64,000 bases of DNA from Desmodesmus armatus (taxonomy: Eukaryota > Chlorophyta > Chlorophyceae > Sphaeropleales > Scenedesmaceae): the NCBI GenBank assembly GCA_007449985.2, contig VIIQ02000161.1, positions 124,001-188,000 on the forward strand. Reading direction: 5' to 3'. The notes beneath the pieces are model-generated. The model was given only the letters and a program-made list of their open reading frames with translations, was not told where the DNA came from and did no database searches. Position 1 is the first letter of the stretch. Every line of letters begins with the position of its first letter. The translations under genes were made by a program, and so were the position numbers. Below, one piece after another: positions 24,527 through 36,193 of this stretch.

Positions 24527-26741
24527 ATGGCATCGCTAGCACATGCGGCCCTGCCCTCCTCTGATGAGGAAGATGACGACTACGATCCCTCAGCTGACCC
24601 CACTGGGGAGAAGGAGGATAGGCCTGGGGGAGCAGCAAAGTCTGCAGGTGGCAAGCGGCGGTGAGTGCTGCATGCGGTTTCTGCACCGTGTTGTACATAT
24701 GGTTTGATGCAGGGTATGGTGACAAGCTTCAAAGGCTTTTCTCTTTTTCACGTTCACTTTTCAGAGCATTGATACCATGCCATCCTGTCCTGTGCCATCC
24801 AAAACAGGCGTGGTGCATCAGCAGGCGCAGATGGTGAAGCAGCAGCTGACGGCACCGGCGAGCCAGACGAGCGGGCCAAAAATGCAGCAGCAGCAGCTCG
24901 TTTGGCAGACGATGAAGACTTGACCCCAGCACAGGCAGCAAAGAAGGCTCGTGTCAGCGCCATGTTTGAGCAGCTGCACCAGTCTGCCACAGGCTCTGTC
25001 AACAAGCTGAGCAAGTCTAACATCAGCCTCGCCAGCCTGTGCACCAACACAGACCCTAAGAAGAAACGCAACACAGATGTGGTGAGTCCCCTGCCGCTTA
25101 CAGTAGGGCGGCTGTGAAGCCTAGGTGCAGCTGCTGTGGTCATCTGCAGCATCTGGGATGCTGACACAAATCATGTATCTGCCATTGCCATGACCTGCGC
25201 TTGTCAGCAAACACAGCCTGTGTCATGCAGTGACTGATGCGATTGCCTGGCTGCTTTCTCGCCCCTTGCACTTGTTGCCCAACCAATATCCCGCACCTAC
25301 TTGCAGCTGTGGATGCGCATGGTCGGCCTCACCCCTGGCAGCAGCACCAAGCGCTCAAATGCAGTAGCCCTAGCTGCCACATCTGATGCCACAGCAGCAG
25401 CAAACGGCAGCACGCCAGCCGCGGCCGCAGCAGCTGCTGCAGGCGGCGACGGCGGTGCACCAAGCAACGGCGAAGCAGCAGCAGCTGGCGGCCAGGCTGG
25501 CAGCAGTGGGGTTTCGGCAGCACGATCGGCAGCATCGGCAGCCCTGGCAGCAGCACAGGAGGCAGCAACTGGCGGCGTAGGGCGCAGCTACAACAAGGTT
25601 ACCATCACAGAGACGCGGCGCTTTGCTGGCAAGGACCTGCAGGTGCGGCCTCAACACCCCTTGCAAGCGAGTGTGTTGAGAAGAGGGGAGGGCGTCTGCA
25701 GTGACAGCAGGGCACGAGGCTCTGCACTTGACAACTGTGTACACAGCGCAGGGTTGGTCAGCAGGGGGTGGTTTCTGTAGTGTGGTTGCTTTGGCACAGG
25801 GTATCCGACGCAGCTGCGTGGCAGCGTTTGCAGCGTGGTGCAGGCCCTGCTGCTTGTGCTGCTGGGGGTGTAGCAACAATTATGTGAGTACTGCTGGGCT
25901 ATGCCGCAGGTGCAAGTCGAGGTGGACAAGGACAGCAAAGAGGCCAAGCGGGCAGCACAGAAGTCAGCAGCAGCGTCGACCGGGCTGGATGTCTTCCTGT
26001 CACAAATCGAGCAGAAGAAGAAGGTGAAACAGGACGCAGTTGTTGACGTTACAGCTTGCGCAGAGATTCGATCGCAAGCTATGGGGCACAGTACTGGCTT
26101 GCCCATCTGTCCTTACATTCAACAAGCAGGTTGCCATGGCCTGTTTTTGTGGCATGGTTGTTCACCTCAGCTTATGCAGGGCAGTCAGCACATGCCCTGA
26201 AGGCCACATCATGTTATGCATGGTATGCATGGCCGCTCGTGCATGTCCATGTTCATAGTGTTCATGGTGATGTTCATGCCATGAACTGCAGGTGTCTGTG
26301 CTGGACAAGTCCAAGATGGACTGGCAGGACTTCAAGAAGTCAGACAAGGAAGTGCAGGAGGAGCTGGAGGCTCACGGGCGCAGCGACAAGCAGTACCTGG
26401 ACAAACAGGTGTGGCATGGATTGCTTTGCGGGGCACCTGTTGGGTTCGCACAGGGTCACAGATTGTCTGTTGACTGCTAAAAGCTGTGTGGCGCCGTAGA
26501 GCACACCGGTGCCACACCTGCTGTGGCAACATGCTTGAGATCTTGTTCATAGGGGCTTGTGCATTGCTCTGCTGCACTCACAGCGTGCCATTGATGCCTG
26601 GACTAGCCGCCAGCTCAGACTATGCCGCCTGTTTGCTGCTGTGTCCTGCAGGAATTCCTCAAGCGTGCAGAGCTGCGTGAGTATGAGATTGAGCGGGACA
26701 AACGCCTGGCGTCAGATGTGCGCCTGCGTGGCCGGTTGTGA
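24527..26741 (+). CDS. SWC5: SWC5/CFDP1 homologue (BCNT domain, SWR1 chromatin remodelling), 6 exons, 354 aa
   Basis: Exons 24527-24660, 24808-25081, 25307-25642, 25910-26023, 26292-26408 and 26652-26741 join in frame (1065 nt). The N-terminus is acidic (LPSSDEEDDDYDPSADPTG), as in Swc5/CFDP1 proteins, where that region contacts histones. The middle is Ala/Gly-rich low complexity. The C-terminal ~115 residues are the BCNT domain: VTITETRRFAGKDLQ, KKKVSVLDKSKMDWQDFK and EFLKRAELREYEIERDKRL, with the Trp and Lys-rich signature in place. Known family members are subunits of the SWR1 complex that exchanges H2A.Z. The start is the first ATG before the acidic block. No lesion is seen. Confidence 0.92.
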
Positions 26742-27270
26742 TCGTTGCCGCACAGTCATAGAGTGTGGGTGTGGGTCAGCCTGGCGCTGCTCAGTATGGA
26801 CAGCACGGCAGGTGCTTTCTTTGCAGGCTGCTGGGTGGACAGCTGCGTGTTGATGCAAGAGCAACAGTCTCAAGGCTGTCAAAGCGTGACAGAGCGTGTT
26901 GAGTTGGTCTGGGTGCACACTGGTGTCTTGGGGCGTGCCAGGCTGGCGGCCAGCCGCTGGCCTGTCCTTCGGTTGTGATGGGCGGTCGCACTGGCTGTCA
27001 GGTGCCATTGGGTGTTCACCTTATAAGATGGGTTCTTGTACACACCACGGCTGGATCTGCAAGTACCATGTTTGAAAGCAGTGGTGGACCCTGAACCCCA
27101 AAGTCACCCAGTCGACCTAGGCGCATCGAATGTATTACTATTGGAAAGCAGTTTGTCCAGTCCGTCTGCACGCTCAAGTACGTGCCTCGCTAGAATGTGA
27201 CGAGGTTGATCTACAGGAAGTACACCCCCACTCAACAAGCCCAGAGCGTTCGGCTGATCAGATTGCTAGG
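26742..27270. other. Intergenic region between SWC5 and importin-11
   Basis: Short same-strand spacer that should contain the SWC5 3' UTR and the importin-11 promoter. An in-frame ATG at 27130 could lengthen importin-11 by 47 residues; I prefer 27271 because homology begins just after it. Confidence 0.5.
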
Positions 27271-30200
27271 ATGCAGCAATCCCACGCACATCAGCCTCCG
27301 CTCAGCGAGAATGATATCCCTCAGCTGCTGCAGCTGCTGTCTGCAGCACTCAGCACAGACACAGCAACCCAGAAGCAAGCAGAGGCCATGTTGGCCTCCC
27401 TGGAGGGAAGAGTCGGCTTCTGTTCGTGTCTCGCGGTATGTGTGAATGACCATGACTGCTCAACCTGGCCCCTGCAGCTGATGCTACAGCGCTCATGGGG
27501 TATCCCACTCTCAGCACGGCTGCCCCTGTGGTGCTGCAGGCTGTTGTGGGCAACCAGCAGGTGGACCACAGTGCCAGATGGCTGGCAGCTGTGCAGCTGA
27601 AGAACAGCGTCAACAAGCACTGGAGACCAAGATACGACAGAGGGTGTGTCTCCAGCCGTATGCTACGCCCAACATTCCAGCAGCAGTGCCTGTAGAGCTT
27701 CCCATGTGTTGTCATGTTTGCTTGCTTTGCTTGGCAGATGAGCGCAGTCACAGCTTCAGGGAGCTTGTATGGACTTTGACCTGTGCATCCTGTGTGATGA
27801 CACACTAGACAGCAGCTGTCTGGCGGAATGGCACAACCAAGAGCAGGGCCTGGCAGAGACATTAGGCTTGGCTGGCAGCGAGAGTCAACTTTCTGCATGC
27901 CAGCCACCTCATGTTGCAGGTGCTGTGGTGTGGCTTCTGACTTGTTGGACTGTCCCACTGTATGTGCTTGCACAGGGGCCTGTCACCAGAGGAGAAGGAG
28001 TACTTGAGGGGCCGTTTCCTGCAGCTCATCCCTCAAGATGACAACCAGGTGCTTGCTGCTTTCCTGCCTGCCTGCCTGCATGCCAGCACAGCACAGTGGC
28101 ACTGCCTGGTGCATGTCTGGCAATTGGGTTGCAGCAGCATGCCTTGATAGCCGGTCCTGCTGTGTGTGGCAGGACATCGCACTGCCTAGCCATGGCACGT
28201 GCACACAGAACTGATGCTGGTGCAGCGTGCAAAGACAGACGTGATGTGTCTGTGCCCATGTATCTGTGCGCTGCTGTATCGTCTATGTCCACAGATAGCA
28301 GTGCAGATAGCACTTGTCATTGCCAAGGCAGCTCGCTTTGACTTCCCACAGCAGTGGCCCAGCCTTTTCAACGACCTGTTGGCTGGTGTGTCCAACAGCA
28401 ACGCAGCTCCTGCAGGGCAGCAGCTGTCACAGCAGCAGCAGGTCCTGCTCATCAGGCGCACCTACTTTGTCCTGCACCACGTGCTGAAGGAGCTCTCCAG
28501 CAAGCGGCTGGCAGCAGACCAGAAGGCATTTGCGCAGGTGTGATGGCATATTGGTGTGTGCCGGCACAACCTTTGACACTCACTGTGAGAGAGACAGCTG
28601 GCTGTGCGGCCACTGGCAGGTGCAGCCACAACCACTGGCAGCTTGTGTGGGTTTGGTATCCAAGCCACACCCAACTGCATGGTGCTTGCTGGGGCCTGCA
28701 GCCATGCGCACCATAAATCCTGCAGGTTGCGCTGGCATGGCGGCATGCAAGGCAAGCAAGCATACTCAGTGGCACGCATGTCTGGCTGAGTAGCTACTGG
28801 CCCAACCATTGCACACGATGCCCGTCTGATAAATGCTGCCGCACCGCGTGTTGCTTTGCTGCATTCATTGTCCTGCAGGTCACGGAGCTGCTGTTTGACC
28901 ATGTGTGGAGCAGCTGGGGGCAGCTGCTGAATGACATCCTGGCTGGGCTGCCTGCCGCCTTGGCAGCACCGAACACACCAGCACCACCAGCCATGCTGCT
29001 GGCCTTTGAGCGGTGGCTGCTGCTGCTCAAGGTGGGTGGTGTGGAATTTGGATGATGTGTTATGCCTTGTAGCGGATGTGTCTTTGTATGTGCTTGATGT
29101 ACACAGACACGTCTTAGGTGTCATTCAGAAGTGGGTGTGCTGACTTGTGCACCTTCTCATCATGGTTTTCACCTTGGTTGTGCCCGCCTGTCCACTCGGC
29201 CTGCCTGCTGGCCTCACCCTGCCTGCCTGCCTGCAGATCCTGCGCCGCCTGTTGGTTTTTGGGTTCAGCTCAGATGCCAAAACCCTGCAGGCAGTGCCAG
29301 CAGTCAACCTGACAGCCCCGCAGCTGTTGGCAGCAGTGGGCGCACTGCAGGCAGCACGGCCGCCACAGCAGGCGGGTGGTGGCAGCAGCGGTGGGGCTGT
29401 AGGGCGCAGCCAGCTGCTGGCCATGCTGGACAGAGGGATGCTGAAGCTGATAAAGACACTCAGCCAGGTGCAGCAGGAGCACCCCTGGTGAGCACCCCGC
29501 TTCATCAGGGACGCCTGCATCAGACGGCTTGTTTACTTGAAATATAGGCTTGCTGCGCCGGCACCATCAAGTTCATGAGCCTGGTAGCCCTTGTGACTGC
29601 AGCAGCAGCAGCACCACCACCACCATCAGTGCCTCCTACAGGGCAGTGGCAGTCAACCTACAGGGCAGTGGCAGTGATCACCCATGTAGGGGCTGTTTGT
29701 TTTGGTTAGGTACAGGGGCTGTTACCTCTCCACATACAGCAGGCTGTTGTGCTGAGCTTGCACATGCTGCTGTACCGCTGCGCAGGTCCTTCCACCACGC
29801 TGGGGTGTTGGTACCCACACTGGAGGCATGCTGCAGCCAGCTGTCTGCTGCTGCTGGCCGCGGCCCCTTCAGTCCTGCACGCGAGGCACTGCTCATGGCC
29901 TGCTGTCAGACCCTGCTGGAGATGATGAACTGCAGCAGCTACAAGGGGAAGATTGGCGGGAGCGCAAGTGAAGAGCAGGTGAGCTGGCAACGTCTGGGAG
30001 GCGGGGGGTGAACAGGATGATGGTATTGGACTGGGTCATGTTGTGTGCATGCCCAGCTTCAGCGTGCCACCCAGCCTGGCCCTTAGTGTTTGGCATCCTA
30101 TCACAGACATGTTGCTCGTCACTTGACCGTGCGACCTACACTCAACACATCTTACATGCAGTGCTGCCGGATGTTGGTGTTCTGTCCTGCAGGCCGCCAC

Positions 30201-33200
30201 CATCAAGCAGATGGCTGCCGACGTGTCAGCTGTGCTGACAGGCTGGTGGGACACCCCCGGCCCTCTGCCACAGCTGCCAGCACTGGCAGCAGCACTAGCA
30301 GCCGCCAGCGGCAGCGACCCTGCCGCCGCTGCTGCAGCAGCAGCTGGTGCCGCCAACGGCCATGCGCAGCAGCACTCCATGCCGCGGCGGGCCGCCATGC
30401 TGTTGGTGTTGGTTGCCGGGTACATGCCGCTGACTGTCAGGGATCTGGAGGAGTGGTCGGCAGAGGGGGAGGTGTGGGCACATGCCAACAGCGACACGGT
30501 CAGCAGCTGTGACACCCTCCGGTCCTGCTGTCAGCAGCTAGTGCTGACCTTGGTCTTGGCAGACACTTCTGCAACAGCGCCTGTGCTGGTCACCCTGCTG
30601 AAAGGAGTGACAGCGTTGGTCCCTGCAGGCTGGGGCCTTGGGCAGCTACAGCAGCCGGCAGCAGCAGGGGGTCAGCAGCAGCAGCCAGGGGTGCCTCCGT
30701 TGCCAGGGCCGGTTGTCACTGGGCCGGGGGGTGTGCTGTACCCTGGGGTGCTGCTGCTGAAGGAGGCTGTGTACGATGCTGCAGCACTGGCCGCGTACCA
30801 GCTGCATGACGCCTTGGACTACCGCAGCTGGCTGCACAGCAACCTCTTCCCAGAGTTGCTGGCTCTGCAACAGCAGCACCCCCAGCAGCCGGCGCGGCAG
30901 CAGGTGCTGCCGCTGATGCCCAGGGCTGCCGCAAGGGTGCTTGGGCAGTGGGTGTCGGACCTCAAGGCAGAAGACAGGCAGGCTGCGTATGCGGCGCTGG
31001 CTGTAGCTCTGGTGCAGCCGCAGGCGCGGCAGCAAGGCGAGGACCCAGATGTGGTGCTGCAGCTGGCGGTGGTGGCTGCGCTGCGCTGCCTGATAGATGA
31101 TATTGGGTTTGAGGGCCAGGCATTTGTGGGGGTGCTGCCTGCAGTGATGGGGGCCCTAACAGCAATGCTCAAGGATAGTGGCGAGCTGGACACACAGACG
31201 CAGGTACGTCACAGGCATGGCTTGGTGTGGGGAAATTTGGTGTGGGGAGGTTTGGGATCTTTGTATGGCTTCACGCCATGTGGTTGGGTCGAAACTCCAA
31301 GCAGCCTGCTTTATTTGCGCAGTGCCTGTGCGTCGGCCGGCTGTGACTATAGCCTTCAAGATTATTTATTGCCAGTGACAGAGGTTGAATGCCTGTGATA
31401 ATCCCTGGCGGTGTCCTTCTTTGGCTTGTTGGTGTGTCCCACAGGTGTTTGGGCTGATGAACATCATCATCGAGCAGCTGGGCGAGGACATCACGCCTCA
31501 TGTGCAGGGACTGCTCCCACTTCTGCCCCAGATTTGGCAGGACGCCCACGACCAAAGCCTTCTGCGCATCCAGGTGTGGGCTGTGCTTGGTGGCTGGGCC
31601 GACTGGCAGCAGCCTTTGTTGCACCATGCATCCGTCCACATTCCTGGGAGTATTGCTGTCAACTGCGAGTGAGGCGCAGCCTGTCTGGCAACACACACGT
31701 GTGCACGGGGGTCTGTGGTTGCCAATTTTGCTTGTCAGGTAGAACCAGGCTAGTCTGTCTGTGGAACCCCTGCTAGATGTCTACCAGGCAGGTGCAAGCC
31801 CTCGCGTCCGCAACGGTGACCCCCTCCAAACCTTGCAAAACAGCATGCACATCGTGCCAGGCCGCCGCTGATGTGTGTGTGTATTGCTTGCTGTGTCACT
31901 TCCCGCAGGTCCTGTGCTGTCTGGCGCTGCTGGTCAACGCGCTCGGTGGGGAGAGCCCTGCAACCTACCCACTGCTGCTGCCGTTGCTACGGGAGGCACT
32001 GCACCCGGACAGCACACAGCCTGAGCTATTGGAAGACGGCCTGGGGTTGTGGCTGGTGGCTGTGCGCAACGCACCCAGCTCAGAGGCAGGGGCGCCACTG
32101 CTGGAGTTGACGCCGGCCCTGACGGCATGTTTGACCAACTCAACAGGTGGGTGACTGTGGCGCTGTGTGTGCAGATGTCCTGCACGTAGTGCAGCATGCA
32201 TGACATCATCAATAATTACTGCCGTGGTGGCAGCAAACCATGTAGGGTTGAGGGTGGCAGACTCGTGATGGCTTATTTATACAACAGGCTGTGTGTGCTG
32301 TCTGCCATGTTTGCAGAACACATCTGCATCGGGATGCAGCTGCTGAGCAGCCTATTGTTGCTAGGAGGCGGCGCCTTCCTATCAGCACAGGGCCCGCAGC
32401 TGCTGTCTGCATGTGCTGCCTACGTCGGGGAGGTGGTTGAGCGCGGCCTGCTGCTGATGCTGCCACCAATGGACCTGCTGTTGGTGGCAGCTCCACAACA
32501 GGCAGCACCCCTCATGCTGGACTTGTTGCAGGTGTGCTGGCCTGGATGCTTGCGTGAGCATGTCAACATGGGGTTTCATGTCAGCAAGAAGGGACGTCGC
32601 CGTAGCTGCTTGTTGTTTGGCATAGCCATCAGGGCAAAGCGCACTTGGAGCTGATTTCAAGGAACACATGCATGGGTTGATGGACTTGCGCCTGCCTTAT
32701 GATCGCTACCTACAGGAACGAACACAGAAAAACTGCTGGTGTTGTGCTGTCCTTGTATTGCTGCTGCTGCCGCCATGTCTTACAGCGTCTCCTGCGCTTG
32801 GTGGTGAGCGGGAAGGAGTCCCTCTTGCTGGTGTCCAACGCCCTCCTGCTCTTCGCACGCCTACTGCTGCAGCACCAGCAAGTGTTCGAGCAGCTACTAG
32901 GCAGTGCAGCAGCAGCTGGAGTATGCCCGCCACAGCAGCAAGGCAGCAGCAGCTCACCGGAGGCGCTGCTGGTGGGCCTGGTGTGCATCTGGTGTGATGC
33001 ATTCGACTCCATCGCCCAGCCATTGGCCAGGAAGCTGGCAGCTTGCGGCCTTGCATCCCTGCTGGCATTCCCTGTCGAGGTACGCCTGTGTTGGGGTGGA
33101 TTTGGTGGGACAGCTGCAGTGCTTGCACTATGAGACACTTTACTTTGTGCACATGACGCTGATGGAGTCAGTGGATCGGCACATGTTGTATGTGAGGTTT

Positions 33201-35043
33201 GAAGTCTCATCAGTTTGTCAGTACAGCGCGTTAGGTAGGGTGCTGACTGCTTGTGTTGTTTGTGCAACAGGGCATCTTGCAGCAGCTTCCTCCCATGCTG
33301 TCCAACATCACGAGTGTGTATGGGGAGCTGGAGGCAACGGGCGCAGATGACCCAGCCACAGACAGGTGTGGCTTGCTGCATGCACTGCATGCCGTTCTTG
33401 TGCTCCATGCCGGTGCAACATGCTTCTGAGGCTGCGGTTGGTAGCTTCGTACTGTGTGAACCATGTTTGTGTTGACTTAACTGCACGGCTGCCATCCAGC
33501 GCATTCATCTGTACTCTTGGTGCACATCTCCCCAGGCTGCGGTGTATCCTGTCTTGACTAGCTCTGCCAGAGTCCAATGCGCTGCGCTGCAGTCATAGAC
33601 GTACAGACGTACAGCCGCAATGCCCTAACTACGACACAGGCACAATGCACAGCAGCAGAAGAGTCTATCACCAGGACTGAGCCAAGTGAACCTCAAGTGA
33701 GCCTCATGATTGGTTGTTGAGGTCGTTCTACCATGTCCGATGCTGCATACTGAACCTCCTGGTTTCCTTTGTTTCAAATGCCACAGGGGTGAGGTGCTGT
33801 ATGGCAGCAGCCTGTGGAGCAGCGGGCACAGAGGCGGCTACGACGCAGACGGCTTTGATGACTATTCAGCTGGAGTGCAGGGCATCGCTGCCAGTGAAGA
33901 GGCTGAGGGAGAGGCAGTCCGCCGTGCTGCAGTAAGTGGGCATACATACTTCATCAATGGATCAGGATCTTGTTGGCTGGGCCCGAAGGGCTTTGCCTAT
34001 AGCGGTCGATTTCCGACCTCTCCAGAACCGAGGATACACCGGTCTATTATGTTCCGATGTCGGTGCTGTGAGCACCGCGCATGGTCTCCAAATTCTGGTC
34101 AACACTATCTCACACCTGTCTCGATTTCTTGAGCTCCGTCCCGTTCACACGCGTTTTCTGACAATCCGAGCGAAATTTAAAGGCATCTGTTTTCTACCGT
34201 CTGTCTGCTGCTGTGCCCAAGTCACACTGTTTACTGCAACGGTCACCCAGCTTGCGGATTCCGACCTCAGCATCCGCTGGCATGTTGCTTTAACACACAA
34301 ATCTTCTATGTTCTTACGTCCGATCATCTGCTACGCGCCGGACAACGACATACTGTCACTTGCACAAGTTTTGGAAACGTGTCGTGCATGCTGTGGTGTG
34401 TGCTGTAACCTGTTGTCCAGAACAGACTAGTTGGAGTGGAACAGGATCTGGTAAGCCAGTACGCAATGCAATGGAGCAACCACATTTGCTGTGCTGACAA
34501 CTGCAACCCCAGCGTGCAACAATACACAACAGGGCCAGCACCAACCAACCAGCCATGACCAAGAATTCCAGCTGTACGGGCCCAGCCGACTTGGCCATAG
34601 GCCAATTATTGTATGTGTTTGTAGGGGTTGAGGGACAATCCACTTCGCCACCGGTGCTGAACAGTGTGCGGCAAGCTTGTTTTCTTCAATCGCCCACAAC
34701 AAGCCTGAGTAGGGCTCCTGTGCCACACACCTGTGCTCAGCACGGTGTACTTCAGCCACGTCAACAGCACGAGTGGCGCTGCCGCAACCACAGGTGGTGC
34801 CTGATTCTTGCTCCCCTGTGCTGTTCGTGTTGTTTTTCTTGTCATGCCTTGCAGTTGAGGGAGGCCGAGCCCCTGAGGCATGTCAAGCTGAGCAGGCTGC
34901 TGACAGACAAGCTGAATGCAGCTGCTGCAGCACACGGGCCCAAGCTGACAGCAGCTATGGCAGGGGTGGATCCAGCTATACAGCAGCAGGTGCAGGCTAT
35001 GCTGGCAAAGGCAGGTGCAGCACCTGCATCTCATCATCACTGA
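27271..35043 (+). CDS. IPO11: Importin-11 (importin-beta family nuclear transport receptor), 15 exons, 1165 aa
   Basis: Exons: 27271-27435, 27540-27643, 27976-28048, 28295-28537, 28879-29031, 29237-29487, 29786-29978, 30193-31203, 31445-31573, 31909-32146, 32317-32531, 32786-33079, 33271-33365, 33787-33931, 34855-35043. All phases agree and the sum is 3498 nt. The importin-beta N-terminal repeat is clear (AEAMLASLEGRVGFCSCLA, SARWLAAVQLKNSVNKHW). IAVQIALVIAKAARFDFPQQWP, a DAAALAAYQLHDALDYRSWL region and LLEDGLGLWLVAVRNAP align with importin-11 rather than other karyopherins. Members are Ran-dependent import receptors; human IPO11 carries ubiquitin-conjugating enzymes and ribosomal protein cargo. 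Exon 8 is exceptionally long and contains Ala/Gln-rich insertions. The protein is longer than animal importin-11 (about 975 aa) because of such insertions. Intron 14 (923 nt) has a foreign-looking insert. Confidence 0.93.
33960..34400. other. Insert of different composition in importin-11 intron 14
   Basis: This stretch lacks the CTG/TGC bias of the surrounding introns and is open for 164 codons on the plus strand (33936-34430). The reading (e.g. HGLQILVNTISHLSRFLELRPVHTRF) is not a family I recognise. It may be a degraded mobile-element fragment. Confidence 0.35.
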
Positions 35044-35390
35044 TTGTGGAGGATGACTAGCAGTTCCCATGGCACCATGTTGCACATGTGTTGTGGCTTG
35101 CCGGGCGCACCTAGTGTTTGATGACGAGCCTGCACTGTGTTTTGTATGTGTGAATGCCCAATCCTCACAACATGCAGCTGCTGACGGATGTGGCAGCACC
35201 CCGCATCTCAAGTTGGCGTGTGTGTGGGCATGCAAAGACACTGCCTTCTTGTTTTGACGCACAAGCAACGCCTGGCTTTTGTCCAACTGTCAATACAGCA
35301 CAGGTGCTGCCCAAGGTGACAGTAACAGTTGTTGGTGCTTGCAACAACTTGTTGAACAATATACATGCATCATCATCCAAAGGCGGTGCC

Positions 35391-35456
35391 AAGCAATCCC
35401 ATAGACACGGCAGCTTCAGCCTCTGCGATCTTACTACAACAAGCGATCCCATAGAC
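35391..35456 (+). mobile_element. Short dispersed element, copy 1, with 16-bp direct repeats
   Basis: AAGCAATCCCATAGAC (35391-35406) and AAGCGATCCCATAGAC (35441-35456) flank a 34-nt insert built from the element core (...CAGCTTCAGCCTCTGCGA.CTTACTACAA). The same core is found at 35626-35661 and, inverted, at 45226-45261, each with different flanking repeats. Confidence 0.7.
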
Positions 35457-35492
35457 AGCTTCTAGTCCAACATGGCCGGATTCCATCTCAAG

Positions 35493-35676
35493 CAAGGCTG
35501 GCCCAGTCACCTTGGCTGGCCAGGCACCTTCATGTCACAGTGAGCCAAGGGTTGGGGGGCCCCGAAGCTCGTCTAGCTTCAGCTGCACATGCATATGCAT
35601 CACTAAGCACTTCTTTGCGTCGACAGACACGGCAGCTTCAGCCTCTGCGAACTTACTACAAGGCTGGCCCAGTCAC
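35493..35676 (+). mobile_element. Short dispersed element, copy 2 (longest), with 18-bp direct repeats
   Basis: CAAGGCTGGCCCAGTCAC occurs exactly at 35493-35510 and 35659-35676. The 148-nt insert between them ends with the same ~36-nt core as the shorter copies (35626-35661), so it looks like a longer version sharing the 3' end TTACTACAA. Confidence 0.7.
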
Positions 35677-36193
35677 TGACTGAGTGAGACTGCAGATTGC
35701 TCTTGCTGAATTGGTGTCAAAGATGGTCAAAATAAGAGACGTTCTGCTTCACCTTTCAGTGCAGAGCATGTCGACAGGCATGCTGGCGCCAGGACGCTAA
35801 CGTCCTGGCTTCTGTCAGCTTTCGGAGCATGAAGAAGCCAACGTAGGGTTTTGCTCTGGTACACACCGATCAACGTGGTGTCACAGACAAATAGATCCAC
35901 TCCCAACGCAAATGAGCAGCCATATGTAGACCACGAGACTTGGCGCGTCTTTTGTTCGCGGCTGCAAAAAAATGACACGCAGCAACTCGTAAGTCGTTGT
36001 CACTCATTGACAGCTTTTCTGCTTCTGTCACTAGGAAGAATATCGTGCAGCAGTGAGAGTTGCTTGAGCTTGCATTGTGTTGGCTTCTCTACGTCTTGTC
36101 TGTAAAAGGCCGAGTTGGAGCTCACCAAGATTTGGTAAATTCATTTTCAATCAGCAGCATATCCTATTCCAAAGCCCAAGCGGGCACGTAGCC

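Larger units (their letters stand above)
35044..36193. other. Intergenic region with short dispersed-element insertions
   Basis: It separates importin-11 from the Kazal gene. Two insertions of a short dispersed element with direct-repeat borders lie at 35391-35456 and 35493-35676. The rest holds the Kazal promoter; no gene is supported. Confidence 0.45.

Noticed and set aside
27130..27270. Upstream in-frame ATG for importin-11
   Set aside because: It adds 47 residues without similarity to the family; the homologous N-terminus starts just after 27271. Kept only as an alternative.
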